A stretch of DNA of 64,000 nt. It comes from Serratia oryzae (lineage in GTDB: Bacteria; Pseudomonadota; Gammaproteobacteria; Enterobacterales; Enterobacteriaceae). Shown one piece after another: positions 20,667 through 30,320 of this stretch. The translations under genes and the position numbers were made by a program. The notes under the pieces are model-generated. The model did no database searches. It saw nothing but the letters and a program-made list of their open reading frames with translations, and had not been told where the DNA came from. Position 1 is the first letter of the stretch, and each line of letters begins with the position of its first letter. Location of the stretch: the NCBI RefSeq assembly GCF_001976145.1, contig NZ_MOXD01000002.1:372001-436000 (forward strand), given 5' to 3'.

Positions 20667-21602
20667 ATGCGCGTATTTTTAGCTCCGATGGAGGGGGTTC
20701 TCGACTCTCTGGTGCGGGAATTGCTCACCGAGGTGAACGATTACGATCTCTGCATCACCGAATTTTTGCGCGTGGTCGATCAACTGCTGCCCGCTAAATC
20801 CTTCTATCGTTTATGCCCCGAGCTTGAACATGCCAGCCGTACCCCTTCAGGTACGCTGGTTCGCGTACAACTGCTTGGTCAATACCCACAATGGCTGGCG
20901 GAAAACGCCGCCCGCGCGGTGGAACTGGGATCTTACGGCGTCGATCTGAACTGTGGTTGCCCTTCCAAGCACGTTAACGGCAGCGGCGGCGGTGCCACCT
21001 TGCTGAAAGATCCTGAGCTGATCTATCAGGGGGCTAAAGCGATGCGCGCTGCAGTACCGGCCCACTTACCGGTTTCGGTTAAAGTGCGGCTGGGGTGGGA
21101 TTCGAGCAGCCGCAGTTTTGAAATCGCCGACGCGGTACAGCAGGCAGGGGCCAGCGAACTGGCGGTGCATGGCCGCACCAAAATGGACGGTTATCAGGCC
21201 GATCGCATCAACTGGCCCGCAATAGGTGAGATCCGCCAGCGTCTATCCATTCCGGTGATCGCCAACGGTGAAATCTGGGATTACCAGAGCGCGCAGGACT
21301 GTATGCGAGTGACCGGTTGTGACGCGGTGATGCTGGGGCGTGGCGCGCTGAACCTGCCTAACCTGAGCCGGATGGTGAAATACAATGAGCCGCGCATGCC
21401 TTGGCCGCAGGTGGTGCAGTTGCTGCAAAAATATGTCCATCTGGAAAAGCAGGGCGATACCGGTTTGTATCACGTGGCCCGCATCAAACAGTGGCTGGGC
21501 TATCTGCGCAAAGAGTATCAGGAGGCCAGCGCGCTGTTTACTGAAGTCCGCGTGCTGAAAACCTCAGGCGATATTGCGCGGGTAATTAACCGGGCGATCT
21601 GA
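20667..21602 (+). CDS. dusC: tRNA-dihydrouridine(16) synthase DusC
   Basis: FMN-dependent reduction of U16 in tRNA. 311 residues from ATG 20667, which gives the family start [20 protein letters not shown] (FMN-binding APMEG). The catalytic Cys is in [41 protein letters not shown] and IANGEIWD complete the barrel. The DusC-type N-terminus ([14 protein letters not shown]) distinguishes it from DusA and DusB. In E. coli it lies near yohCD, dld and pbpG, here distributed through the same window. Confidence 0.94.
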   Translation: MRVFLAPMEGVLDSLVRELLTEVNDYDLCITEFLRVVDQLLPAKSFYRLCPELEHASRTPSGTLVRVQLLGQYPQWLAENAARAVELGSYGVDLNCGCPSKHVNGSGGGATLLKDPELIYQGAKAMRAAVPAHLPVSVKVRLGWDSSSRSFEIADAVQQAGASELAVHGRTKMDGYQADRINWPAIGEIRQRLSIPVIANGEIWDYQSAQDCMRVTGCDAVMLGRGALNLPNLSRMVKYNEPRMPWPQVVQLLQKYVHLEKQGDTGLYHVARIKQWLGYLRKEYQEASALFTEVRVLKTSGDIARVINRAI

Positions 21603-21607
21603 TCGAG

Positions 21608-22672
21608 TTACCCTTTCTCATACACCGCAAATCCGTTGCGGTAGCGCAGTGGCGAAACGTTCATCTTGTTGCGAAAGAAACGGCTGAAGGCGGCCTGAGA
21701 TGAAAAGCCGAGTAATTCACTGATGTCGCTGAGGGTAAGATGGCGCTGTTGCAGCAAGCGGCAGGCTTCTTCCATTTTGGTCTGCTGTAGCAATTCAGTG
21801 AAATTCTGGCCTTCATGCAGTAGTTTGCGTTGCAGCGTCCAGCGCGGCATCGACATTTTTTTGCAAATCAGTGCGATTTCATTGGTTGGATTGTGCTGGT
21901 GGGCGATCGGGTTTTGGTAAAGTGCCCTAAGGCAGTTTTTGATCTGCGCTGTGAGCGGCGTAGCCAGGCTGATAAGGGTGTTGATCTCGTCATTGGCGGC
22001 TTTCTGGATAATTTCAAACAGCCTGCGGTTATAAAATTCGTAAGGTCTGTCAATATGTTGCTTGCTGAAGGTGAGGGTGTTGCGTGCGGCATTCATCTTG
22101 CAACTGAAGCCCAAGAGCGATGACAGGTGCTGAGACTGCCGTGTGCTGGAATAGCGGCCTTTCAACGTCACCTGAATAGACGCGTAAGTTTGCCGGTCAT
22201 AATGGCTAATAATCTCGGCCAGAATAATGAAATTCCCCAATGGCGATGCCAGCGAGGCCCCGAGGATCTCAGGGCCGGTATTGCGGTATTCCAGCATTAG
22301 CTGGCTGTCGTTTTCATAAAGCTGAATATCATCGGTCTGCCCGATAATACTGCGGTATTTCAAATAGTTTTCCACACCTTGGCGCAGGGTGCTGCTGTTG
22401 GTCAGCAGTGAGGATAAGGTGCCCCAGGAACGGAAAATGTCCGCCATGGCGAAATCCGGCTGGTAGTGGGTAAACAGCAATTCACGCTTTTCTTCCACCA
22501 TAACCATCAGGCGATAGTGCTGTGCTGCTGAAATCCGGCTGTCTGACTGGGTCAGTTCATAAGAGGAGATCCCCGTGCGGTGATGGATCGAGGCTGCGGG
22601 CACGTCATGCTGTTGCAGAAAGGAAAACAGAGAGCGGGAAACAATATTGGAAACCGTTTTGCGGTTATTCAT
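21608..22672 (-). CDS. AraC-family regulator with arabinose-binding-like N-terminal domain
   Basis: 354 residues. Residues ~20-215 resemble the AraC-type N-terminal domain found in OruR/ArgR-like regulators (IHHRTGISSYELTQSDSRISAAQHYRL). The C-terminal ~90 residues hold the double HTH: ARRLLQQRHLTLSDISELLGFSSQAAFSRFFRNKMNVSPLRYR (first residues approximate). It follows the glycosidase gene by ~90 bp in the same direction, so it may be co-transcribed with and regulate it. Ligand unknown. Confidence 0.82.
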   Translation of the reverse strand: MNNRKTVSNIVSRSLFSFLQQHDVPAASIHHRTGISSYELTQSDSRISAAQHYRLMVMVEEKRELLFTHYQPDFAMADIFRSWGTLSSLLTNSSTLRQGVENYLKYRSIIGQTDDIQLYENDSQLMLEYRNTGPEILGASLASPLGNFIILAEIISHYDRQTYASIQVTLKGRYSSTRQSQHLSSLLGFSCKMNAARNTLTFSKQHIDRPYEFYNRRLFEIIQKAANDEINTLISLATPLTAQIKNCLRALYQNPIAHQHNPTNEIALICKKMSMPRWTLQRKLLHEGQNFTELLQQTKMEEACRLLQQRHLTLSDISELLGFSSQAAFSRFFRNKMNVSPLRYRNGFAVYEKG

Positions 22673-22761
22673 GCTGTTATCCTACGAACCATGGCAATGG
22701 AAAGAGTGAAATAGCCGAAGATATTTCACTCATATCACCAAGTTACATGCTGAGCAAGGGC

Positions 22762-25434
22762 CTATTTCGTAACCTGAATCTGTGCTATTTCCTCCACGTT
22801 ACCAGCGGAAGAACCCAGGTACACAGCGCGCTGGCCGCTAGCAACCTGCCATTGTGCCGTATTGACGTCCCAATAAGACAGCGCACGTTTTGCGATGGGG
22901 ATCGTCACTCTGCTGGATTCCCCGGCGGCCAGCTTCACTTTGCTGAACCCGGCCAACGCTTTTTTCGCCATCGGCACCGCGGCATTGGCCGGGGCGCCTA
23001 AGTAAACTTGCGGAACATCCACACCGGCGCTTCCCCCGGTATTGGTGACCGAGAAGCTGACGCTATAGCCGTCTGCGGTGGCGGCCACGGTCGGTTCACT
23101 GTAGGAGAACTGGGTGTAGGATAACCCGTGACCGAATGCGAAACGTGGGCTGACGTTGTTTTGATCGTACCAGCGATAGCCAACAAATATCCCTTCTTGG
23201 TAAATCACCGTATCGTCTACGCCAGGGAAGCTTTGCGGTTCGTTGGCCGGGGCATAATCTGCCAGCTTGAATGGGATCGAGATCGGTAAACGCCCGCCGG
23301 GCGACGCCTGGCCAAACAGGATATCCGCCGTAGCATCGGCCCCTTCCTGGCCGGGATACCACATGTTCAGCAGCGCGGTAGGCTTGTGCGCGCCATCCAG
23401 CCAAGGCATCTCAATGGATGAACCCACATTCAGCACTACGACGGTATTCGGGTTGGCTTCTACCACCGCCTTGATCAGCGCATCCTGATCTTCGGGGAGG
23501 TTGATTGACTCAATCAGGTCTTTCCCTTCGTTGCCTTCGGTATAGGCAAACAGCACCACGTTTGAGGCATTCTTGGCGGCGTTGACGGCATCGTCAAACC
23601 GCTGCTGTTTCAGCTCCGGGGTCATCCAGGCTAGCCTGAAGCTGGTGGGTTTCAGCGGATCGGCCAGATCGGTGGCAAAGTCACTGCCCGCGCCGGGGAT
23701 CGCGGTGATGGTAATCGGCTGCGGCACACCGGCCTCAAGGTGGATTTTATAACCTGCCCACTGCAGCCCATCGCGCGTGGAGATCAGCGAGATATCGGCA
23801 AAAGAAATCGAACTGCTGTCGGCAATGCCGATCTGCGGATTACCATTCTGATCGCCGGTGCCGATTTTCAGGCTGGCACCGCCATTTTTCACCTGAATCT
23901 TCAGCTCATAATCGCCGGTGGTCGGTGCCGTCAGGTTACCGGACCAGGTGATCACTTGCTTGCCGTTTGGGGCCAGCGGGTTGAGATTGTCGGTGGTGAA
24001 GTTGAGCTCGTTGTCGAGGCTGCCATCATTCCTCAGTAGCCCAGGTTGCCCATCGTGGCTGAGTGCGGAGGCTGGGATAGCGATGCCGTCAAGATCAACA
24101 CCGGGTTGATAGCTGACTTGCCCATCGGCCAGTCGCTCTTTAATTGAGGCGAGCGGGGCCTTCATATTCAGCGGTTTCACGCGCGAACTGCCGCCGCCGC
24201 CATAGTTGAGGCTGGCCGCCGTTTGGCCAATTACCGCCAACGATGTGATACTGCTGGCCTGCAGAGGCAGTGCGTTGTTCTCGTTAACCAATAAAACAGC
24301 ACCCTCGATCGCGGCCTGTTTGGCGATAACGCTGTTCTGATCTTTTAGCTGATCGATGGTTTTCTTCGCCGGTGGCGTGCCATCCAGTAAATGGAACTTA
24401 TCCATCTGGGTTAGAATGCGGTAGACCGCTTTATCGACGGTGGCGACTGGGATCGCCTTATTCTGTACGGCGTCAATCAGCAAGCTGCCGAACATATTGC
24501 CCCCCGGCATTTCCATATCCAGGCCGGCGCTCAACGGGGCGGGCGTCAGCGCCTCCAAGCCTTGTAAGCCCGGTAGCACGGCGGCGTACCAATCTGTCAT
24601 CACAAAGCCATCGTATTTCCACTGGGTACGCAGAATATCCGTCAGCAGCGTCTTGCTGGCGCACGCGTAGTCACTGTTTTTACCGTCGATAGCCAGACGG
24701 TTATAGGAGCACATAAAAGAAGCCACTCCGGCGTTAACCCCTTGCTCAAATGCCGGTAGGTAAATCTCGCGCATCGTACGTTCATCAACAATAGTGTTGA
24801 TAGTCATACGATTGGTTTCCTGATTGTTGGCCGCAAAGTGCTTGATGTTAGCCATCACCCCCTGATTTTGGATGCCGGTGATCTCTGCGCTGGCCATTTC
24901 TCCGGCGAGCAGCGGATCTTCACCGAAAGTTTCAAAGTTTCGCCCGCCCCCCGGAATTCTGACGATATTGACCATGGGGGCGAGCAGCACATCCTGATCG
25001 ATCGCGCGGGCTTCCGCGCCGATGGCCGCCCCGTATTGCTTGGCCAATGCAGGGTCAAAACTGGCCGCGAGAGAGACTGGCGCAGGCATCGCAGTGGTCA
25101 AGCCTTTGGTATAGCGCGCCCCGGCGGGGCCGTCGGTGAGCCGCAGTGGTGGAATATTGAGCCGGGGCACGCCTGGAATAAAGCCGACGTTGGCCTTGTT
25201 TTCCGGATCGCCAAAGTCCGACATATCAAAGCCTTTGACTAAACCATGCAGGAACGAGGTTTTCTCTTCCAAGGTCATCTGCGCCAGCAAGCGCTCAATT
25301 TTATCGCCGTTTTGCGAGGTACTGGAGCTGTTGTCGCATCCCGCGAGGGTTAACGCAGAGAGACAGATTAACCCAGACAGGCGTTTCAGCGTTTTTTTAT
25401 CCGGGCGATTCATGCAGTTAATTGGTTTTTTCAT
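22762..25434 (-). CDS. Glycoside hydrolase family 3 lipoprotein (beta-glucosidase-like, PA14 insert)
   Basis: About 890 residues. Start ATG 25434 has GGAAAG five bases upstream. A signal ends in the lipobox LTLAGC (near residue 33), so the enzyme is probably outer-membrane anchored. GH3 N-terminal barrel: LRLTDGPAGARY, NFETFGEDPLLAGEM, KHFAANNQETNR; the nucleophile Asp is in YDGFVMTDWYA (about 280). A PA14-like beta domain (about 460-590: ITWSGNLTAPTTGDYELKIQVKNGG) interrupts the C-terminal sandwich. A fibronectin-III-like domain ends the protein. Likely hydrolyses beta-glucosides or xylosides; the substrate cannot be read. Confidence 0.88.
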   Translation of the reverse strand: MKKPINCMNRPDKKTLKRLSGLICLSALTLAGCDNSSSTSQNGDKIERLLAQMTLEEKTSFLHGLVKGFDMSDFGDPENKANVGFIPGVPRLNIPPLRLTDGPAGARYTKGLTTAMPAPVSLAASFDPALAKQYGAAIGAEARAIDQDVLLAPMVNIVRIPGGGRNFETFGEDPLLAGEMASAEITGIQNQGVMANIKHFAANNQETNRMTINTIVDERTMREIYLPAFEQGVNAGVASFMCSYNRLAIDGKNSDYACASKTLLTDILRTQWKYDGFVMTDWYAAVLPGLQGLEALTPAPLSAGLDMEMPGGNMFGSLLIDAVQNKAIPVATVDKAVYRILTQMDKFHLLDGTPPAKKTIDQLKDQNSVIAKQAAIEGAVLLVNENNALPLQASSITSLAVIGQTAASLNYGGGGSSRVKPLNMKAPLASIKERLADGQVSYQPGVDLDGIAIPASALSHDGQPGLLRNDGSLDNELNFTTDNLNPLAPNGKQVITWSGNLTAPTTGDYELKIQVKNGGASLKIGTGDQNGNPQIGIADSSSISFADISLISTRDGLQWAGYKIHLEAGVPQPITITAIPGAGSDFATDLADPLKPTSFRLAWMTPELKQQRFDDAVNAAKNASNVVLFAYTEGNEGKDLIESINLPEDQDALIKAVVEANPNTVVVLNVGSSIEMPWLDGAHKPTALLNMWYPGQEGADATADILFGQASPGGRLPISIPFKLADYAPANEPQSFPGVDDTVIYQEGIFVGYRWYDQNNVSPRFAFGHGLSYTQFSYSEPTVAATADGYSVSFSVTNTGGSAGVDVPQVYLGAPANAAVPMAKKALAGFSKVKLAAGESSRVTIPIAKRALSYWDVNTAQWQVASGQRAVYLGSSAGNVEEIAQIQVTK

Positions 25435-25936
25435 ATTTCTTTCCATGAATTCATGTGGGAAGGTTTTTAAAAGCCAGGGTATTCAGGAGTTAATCTATAT
25501 TTTTCGGGCAGCAAAATATTACCCACAAAGAACGTTTTTTTAACTTGATAGTACAGTTTTATTTAAATTTGACCGTGGTCACACCGGAGATTAACCGGCT
25601 GCACCCTGATGCGGTTAGGTTATAAAGTTATTTATAACAGACTTTTATCGCGTTAGGCGTGGAAGGGGAGCAGATCTGCTGTGTTCAGCCGTGCTTATGC
25701 TTCTCTGGCAGGTTTAAGATTAAAAGAGGGTATCCAAACTGTGTCCCGCAATGGCCCCAGCCCAAAGCCTGCCCGCTGCGTTGTCGGGTTTGAACACCGG
25801 CCACCTGATAGGTCTTTGGCACAGCGACGGCATCATGATCAATTGAAGGGCACTGCCGAGCCTAGTGATATTTCCCGTTGCTTTTGTAGTTACCGACGCG
25901 CAGATTTAAACCCAGGATCTCGTGGAGAACAGGGAC
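25435..25936. other. Intergenic region between glycosidase and exporter genes
   Basis: About 500 bp, AT-rich near 25500-25640. It holds the inverted repeat GTTATAAA-GTTA-TTTATAAC (25619-25638), a candidate regulator site. A short open frame at 25681-26058 has no protein-like content and overlaps the next gene in another frame; it is not called. Confidence 0.4.
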
Positions 25937-26563
25937 ATGATGAGCGAAACGCTGTTGTCAGTATTGAGCATTACCGGCGCGATTACGCTGGGGGCGATGA
26001 GCCCAGGGCAAAGTTTTATTCTGGTGGCGCGCACCGCCGTGGCCTCGTCGCGTCGTGACGGCATGGCAGTGGCATTAGGCATGGGGACAGGGTGTTTTGT
26101 CTTCGCGCTGATTGCCCTGCTCGGCCTGCAGTCTCTGCTGCTGGCGCTACCCTGGCTGTACACTACGCTGAAAATGCTGGGGGGCGCTTATCTGATTTAT
26201 CTGGCATTCAGGATGCTGCGCGCTGCCAGCCAGCCATTGACGGTAGAAGCCACCGGGGGGCAGCAATGGGGGTTTCGCCGGGCATTTACCACCGGGTTGC
26301 TGACCCAGTTGGGCAATCCGAACACCGCTATCGTGTTCGGCAGCGTATTTGCCGCGCTGCTCAGCCATACAATTGAACCAGTGCTGTACATCGTGCTGCC
26401 GCTGATTGCCCTCGCGGTCGACTTGCTGTGGTATGCCTTTGTGGCATTTGTGCTGTCATCGCCACGCCCGCGCCGGGTGTATCTGCGTTTCAAAGCCTGG
26501 TTTGATCGCTTGGGCGGCAGCGTTCTGGCGTTGCTGGGCCTGAAACTGATGTTCAACAAATAG
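25937..26563 (+). CDS. LysE/RhtB-family amino acid exporter
   Basis: 208 residues with about six membrane segments. The family signature is near the N-terminus: ITLGAMSPGQSFILVARTAVASSRRDGMAVALGMGTG; later LGGAYLIYLAFRML and TGLLTQLGNPNTAIVFGSVFA are typical. The start is ATG 25937 (a second ATG follows) with AGGGA upstream. Likely an inner-membrane efflux pump for an amino acid or derivative. Convergent with yohD. Confidence 0.87.
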   Translation: MMSETLLSVLSITGAITLGAMSPGQSFILVARTAVASSRRDGMAVALGMGTGCFVFALIALLGLQSLLLALPWLYTTLKMLGGAYLIYLAFRMLRAASQPLTVEATGGQQWGFRRAFTTGLLTQLGNPNTAIVFGSVFAALLSHTIEPVLYIVLPLIALAVDLLWYAFVAFVLSSPRPRRVYLRFKAWFDRLGGSVLALLGLKLMFNK

Positions 26564-26564
26564 C

Positions 26565-27128
26565 TTAGGCTTTACGTTTGCGCCGCCACCAATAGCGCAG
26601 CAACAGGATGGCGGCGATCACCAGCGCACAAAACAGCAGGCTGTAGAGCTTTTTATCATAACCGCTGACGAAACTGCCGATAGCCTGGCCACCAAAATAG
26701 CCCAGCAGCACAAAGAGCGTCGCCCAGAGGATGGCACCAAGGATATTCAGCGGGATAAACAGCGAAGGGGGCAATTTGCTGGCGCCGATCAGCACCGGGC
26801 CGATAATGCGGAAACCATACATAAAACGCACGCCAATCACGAACAGCATCGGGTGGCGGGCAATCAGCCGTTGCGCGCGCTCAATGCGCTGCTGCTGATT
26901 CTTGATGCGTGAAATGACTCGGCCACCAAAATAGCGCCCGGCAAAATAGAGCAACTGATCGCCCAACGTGCCGCCAAGTGCCACCACCGCGATCACCAAT
27001 GGTAAGCGCAAAAATCCGTTGTGTGCCGCAATACCACCCAGCAGGGTAATGGTTTCCCCTTCCAGCAGGCAACCGATTAACAGCGCCCAATAACCATATT
27101 GCGTGATATAATGGGCCAGATCCGTCAT
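26565..27128 (-). CDS. yohD: DedA-family membrane protein YohD
   Basis: 187 residues, multi-spanning. Matches E. coli YohD along its length: LITQYGYWALLIG-type start, LLEGETITLLGGIAAHNG, GDQLLYFAGRYFGG, RHPMLFVIGVRFMYGFRIIGPVLIGAS and LNILGAILWA. DedA proteins are lipid scramblase-like and maintain envelope potential and lipid carriers. The E and R residues typical of the family (LLEGE, RFMYGFR) are intact. Confidence 0.9.
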   Translation of the reverse strand: MTDLAHYITQYGYWALLIGCLLEGETITLLGGIAAHNGFLRLPLVIAVVALGGTLGDQLLYFAGRYFGGRVISRIKNQQQRIERAQRLIARHPMLFVIGVRFMYGFRIIGPVLIGASKLPPSLFIPLNILGAILWATLFVLLGYFGGQAIGSFVSGYDKKLYSLLFCALVIAAILLLRYWWRRKRKA

Positions 27129-27245
27129 ATTTTTCCTTATCGATTGCGATCAACTGCTGATATTAAGCGTGTGTTGCCCGTTTGGCCTCAATATATAAAA
27201 TCTTTTACTCGTTATAAAGTTATCCCAGGATAACATGGAATTATT

Positions 27246-28559
27246 ATGCTCAAGGTCGGTATCTGGTTGCTGTTATCTTTGCTCTCTGGCAGTGGGCTGA
27301 TTATTTATGCTTTGCAGCAGCAATATGAAGAGCAATCCATCGATTTTCGTATTTTACATCGCGATATCACGGTCAAACTCGCGCAGCATGAAACGATTCT
27401 TTCATTACTGTCCGTAACCAGCGATCCTTCAGTCATTCAAGAGAAATTCCCCCAGATCCTTGCCTGGAAACCGCTACCGTCTGCGGCGGCACCCCATACC
27501 CTGTTGCCCGCCGGTAAGGGCACTTATTGGCTCAATGATCAGCATTTTGCGTTGCTGATCGATCTTAACGTGCTGCTGGCCGAACTGCCGCAGAGCCACT
27601 ATTTTCGGCATATTCGTCTTAGTTGGCAGAATGCTGAGCTGATCGAACTCGGCGGGCGCTGGCAACCTGCCTATTGGCAGTGGGATAAAGAGGTCGCCAG
27701 CGCTTTGCAGCCTTTTGAACTCTCTGCCAGTCGCGATCCTGATTGGGCGCGCTTACCGTGGCTGCTGATGTTGCTAGCGTCACTCGGTTGGGCGGGGATT
27801 ATCTATTTTGTCAGCCAGTATCGTGTGCAAAAACGCCAGCGCAACATTGCCGTTCTGCGTGAACATTTCTCGGAGTTGACCCGGCTTAATGCGATGGGCG
27901 AAATCACCACCGGCATTGTTCATGAACTGAACCAGCCGTTAACGGCGATTCTGAGCTATAACCAGGCCGCGCTGCGCCTGCTTAATCAACAACAGGCACA
28001 CAAGGTGCCGCCACTGCTGGATGCTGCCGTGATCCAGATAAAGCGTATCAGCGCACTGCTGCTGCAGTTCCGGCAAAAGCTGACTCATGATCGGGTGGTG
28101 TTTCAAGCGGTAAATCTGGGTGAGATCTGGTCGCGTGTCACCATGCTGCTGGAAAATGAGATCCAAAGCGGGAGGGTTAATGTGATCAACCGCTTGCCAG
28201 CAACCTTGCCCCCACTGCGGGCTGAACCGCTGTGGATTGAGCAGATTTTTCATAACATCCTGACCAATGCCATTCAGGCGCAGCAACATCAGGCGGCGTC
28301 CTGGGTAGCCATCAGCGCCGTGGCCTCCGAGCAAGGCATTACGTTGCAGCTCAAAGACGGCGGGCCTGGGCTCTCTGAACAGGCGTTGCAACAGGTGTTT
28401 ATGCCTTTTTTCACCACTCGCCCAGACGGCCTAGGCTTGGGTATGGCGCTGGCTGAAACCTTGATCCACCGCCTTGGCGGCAGTATTAAAGTAGAAAATA
28501 TTGCCGGGCAGGGGGCCTGTTTCACCCTGTGGTTCCCTTTTAACGCTCAGGAGGAGTGA
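27246..28559 (+). CDS. Sensor histidine kinase (two-component system)
   Basis: 437 residues. Membrane segments at about 4-22 and 171-190 enclose a ~150-residue periplasmic sensor with no recognised domain. The phospho-acceptor is H226 in TTGIVHELNQPLTAILSY, of the FixL/TtrS/DctB-like class. The ATPase domain follows: N box HNILTNAIQAQQ, G1 LKDGGPGLSE, F box FMPFFTTRPDGLGLGMALAETL. The stop overlaps the regulator start (TGATG). The stimulus is unknown. Confidence 0.9.
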   Translation: MLKVGIWLLLSLLSGSGLIIYALQQQYEEQSIDFRILHRDITVKLAQHETILSLLSVTSDPSVIQEKFPQILAWKPLPSAAAPHTLLPAGKGTYWLNDQHFALLIDLNVLLAELPQSHYFRHIRLSWQNAELIELGGRWQPAYWQWDKEVASALQPFELSASRDPDWARLPWLLMLLASLGWAGIIYFVSQYRVQKRQRNIAVLREHFSELTRLNAMGEITTGIVHELNQPLTAILSYNQAALRLLNQQQAHKVPPLLDAAVIQIKRISALLLQFRQKLTHDRVVFQAVNLGEIWSRVTMLLENEIQSGRVNVINRLPATLPPLRAEPLWIEQIFHNILTNAIQAQQHQAASWVAISAVASEQGITLQLKDGGPGLSEQALQQVFMPFFTTRPDGLGLGMALAETLIHRLGGSIKVENIAGQGACFTLWFPFNAQEE

Positions 28560-29179
28560 TGGAGCCGTTTATCTATCTGATTGATGACGATCAGGCCATC
28601 CGCTGTTCGCTCAGCTCATTATTGGCTACCATGGGCTGGCAAACGCGGGCCTATGAAAGCGTGCTGGATTTCCAGCAACAGATGCAGGAGCCGCAGGCCA
28701 TATCGGGTTGTTTGCTGCTGGATATCCGTATGCCGGGCAAAAGCGGGCTGCTGCTGCTGGAAGAGTGGCAGCGGCAAGGGCTGGCAATCCCGGTCATCAT
28801 TATGACCGGCCACGGCAATATTGATCTGTGCCGACGTGCGTTCAAAAATGGCGCTTTTGAGTTCCTGACCAAGCCTATTGATGCAGATTTGCTGATCGAA
28901 ACCGTCAGCGCAGCATTGGAGCATCAGCATCTGCTGCAGAAACAACGCGCAGAAAATGCCGAATTAACAGACAAGCTCAGCACGCTCTCTGCACGTGAAT
29001 ATGAAATCACCCTGCTGATTATGGAGGGTAAATCCAGCAAAGAAATCGCCCATGATTTAACCCTGTCACCGCGTACCGTTGAAGCGCATCGCGCCAATCT
29101 GTTTGCCAAATTGGAGATTAACTCCTTGGTTAAATTGATTACCATTTATGGCGGGCTGCTGACTAAAAATATGGACTAG
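28559..29179 (+). CDS. FixJ-type response regulator (LuxR HTH)
   Basis: 206 residues from ATG 28559 (AGGAGG just upstream; an in-frame GTG lies one codon earlier). Receiver: acidic pair IDDD (9-11), phospho-acceptor D55 in LLLDIRMPGKSG, Thr in IIMTGHG, Lys in FLTKPID. The C-terminal LuxR-type HTH is LSAREYEITLLIMEGKSSKEIAHDLTLSPRTVEAHRANLFAKL. The barrel gene ~150 bp downstream is the most evident candidate target. Confidence 0.92.
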   Translation: MEPFIYLIDDDQAIRCSLSSLLATMGWQTRAYESVLDFQQQMQEPQAISGCLLLDIRMPGKSGLLLLEEWQRQGLAIPVIIMTGHGNIDLCRRAFKNGAFEFLTKPIDADLLIETVSAALEHQHLLQKQRAENAELTDKLSTLSAREYEITLLIMEGKSSKEIAHDLTLSPRTVEAHRANLFAKLEINSLVKLITIYGGLLTKNMD

Positions 29180-29259
29180 GTAAAAACACCTAGAAAGTTA
29201 GGTAATCGACCGAATTGTTTCCTCGCGCTGGGCTGGCTATTTTAACGGAATCTGTTGCG

Positions 29260-29298
29260 ATGATGTGAAATAAGCCAGATTGCGATGCTTCACATCAT
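29260..29298. promoter_or_regulatory. Spaced inverted repeat before the outer-membrane protein gene
   Basis: ATGATGTGAA (29260-29269) and TTCACATCAT (29289-29298) are perfect inverted arms 19 bp apart, 28 bp before the start of the barrel gene. It may be the binding site of the upstream response regulator or a leader hairpin. Confidence 0.5.
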
Positions 29299-29325
29299 TA
29301 TTAATTTATTTAGAGCGAGGAACGC

Positions 29326-30009
29326 ATGAATATTAAACCTCTTGTGCTGGCTATTTCTTTAGCGGCTATTTCTGGCCAGTCTTTTGCTGATGATGCTTTG
29401 CAAGGTTATTACGGCTCACTGAAGTTATTGCACGTTGAGCAATCGGCAAAAAATATGGATACCAGCAGCCGCCCAGGCGTTGGGAGTTTTGTCAGCGGCA
29501 ATGAAAGAGAAAATTTCTTTAATGGGGCTATTGCCGCAGGTTATCAGTTTGGTAATGGCTGGCGCACCGAAGGTGAATACGTTTTCAAGAAGAAGAGCGA
29601 ATACACCAGCGGGTCAACCACCTTTGCCAGCAGCTTTAATCACCATAAAGTGGATGTGCAACGTTTAATGCTCAATGCTTACCGTGATTATGCACTGGGT
29701 TATGACTTCTCGATTTATGGCACCCTTGGCCTGGGTATCGCTAAAGTTGAATCTGATGGCTGGCAGGGTAATACCTCACGTCAATATGGTTCAAACAGCC
29801 AAACCAATCTGGCCTACTCTCTGGGGGCCGGGATCAGCTATGCCCCTATTGAGCGCCTGAGCTTCGATCTGGGTTATCGTTACGTTGATATGGGCAATGT
29901 TGAAAGTGGTTACAACAACTTCAACAACGTCAGAGGGCTGAAGGACGAGCAAATGAAAGCGCGTCTGGTTTCCAGCGAAGTGGTACTGGGTGCGCGTTAT
30001 CTGTTCTAA
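29326..30009 (+). CDS. Outer-membrane beta-barrel protein (OmpX/OmpA-like fold)
   Basis: 227 residues. Signal peptide of ~21 residues (ISLAAISGQSFA, cut before DDAL). The mature part alternates in barrel fashion with girdles such as GAIAAGYQFGNGWRTEGEYVF, LNAYRDYALGYDFSIYGTLGLGIA and LSFDLGYRYVDMG, and ends VVLGARYLF with a terminal Phe, the BAM recognition signal. About eight strands are expected. Function unknown; possibly adhesion or stress-related. Lies directly behind a two-component system. Confidence 0.8.
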   Translation: MNIKPLVLAISLAAISGQSFADDALQGYYGSLKLLHVEQSAKNMDTSSRPGVGSFVSGNERENFFNGAIAAGYQFGNGWRTEGEYVFKKKSEYTSGSTTFASSFNHHKVDVQRLMLNAYRDYALGYDFSIYGTLGLGIAKVESDGWQGNTSRQYGSNSQTNLAYSLGAGISYAPIERLSFDLGYRYVDMGNVESGYNNFNNVRGLKDEQMKARLVSSEVVLGARYLF

Positions 30010-30062
30010 TCTCCGCTGATTTTCATTTATTACCGCTGTGCCTGTTATTATCCTGTGTCTAT

Positions 30063-30110
30063 GATAATTTCCCGCTTGCCAGATTGGATAAGCGGGAAAT
30101 TATCCCCTTC
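30063..30110 (+). terminator. Strong hairpin after the barrel gene
   Basis: 15-bp perfect arms GATAATTTCCCGCTT (30063-30077) and AAGCGGGAAATTATC (30090-30104), followed by CCCTTCTTT. Likely terminator; the T tract is interrupted. Confidence 0.65.
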
Positions 30111-30320
30111 TTTGTAAACGCCACCATAGGCTCTTTATTTCAATCCACGTCATTCCATTTGTCGGCGATCCGCAACTTGAAAGGTAATGGATATGCCTCT
30201 GTTGTAAGATAACGATGGAAATCTCTTTGGGTATAAATCTCAGTGATGGGAGAGTGCTAGGTTTGCGACAGATTAGCACATTTCCCTGAGCTATCCTGTG
30301 GTGTAGCGGAGGAGCAACAA

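Noticed and set aside
25681-26058. 125-codon frame before the LysE gene
   Set aside because: Overlaps the exporter in another frame and has low-complexity, non-conserved content.
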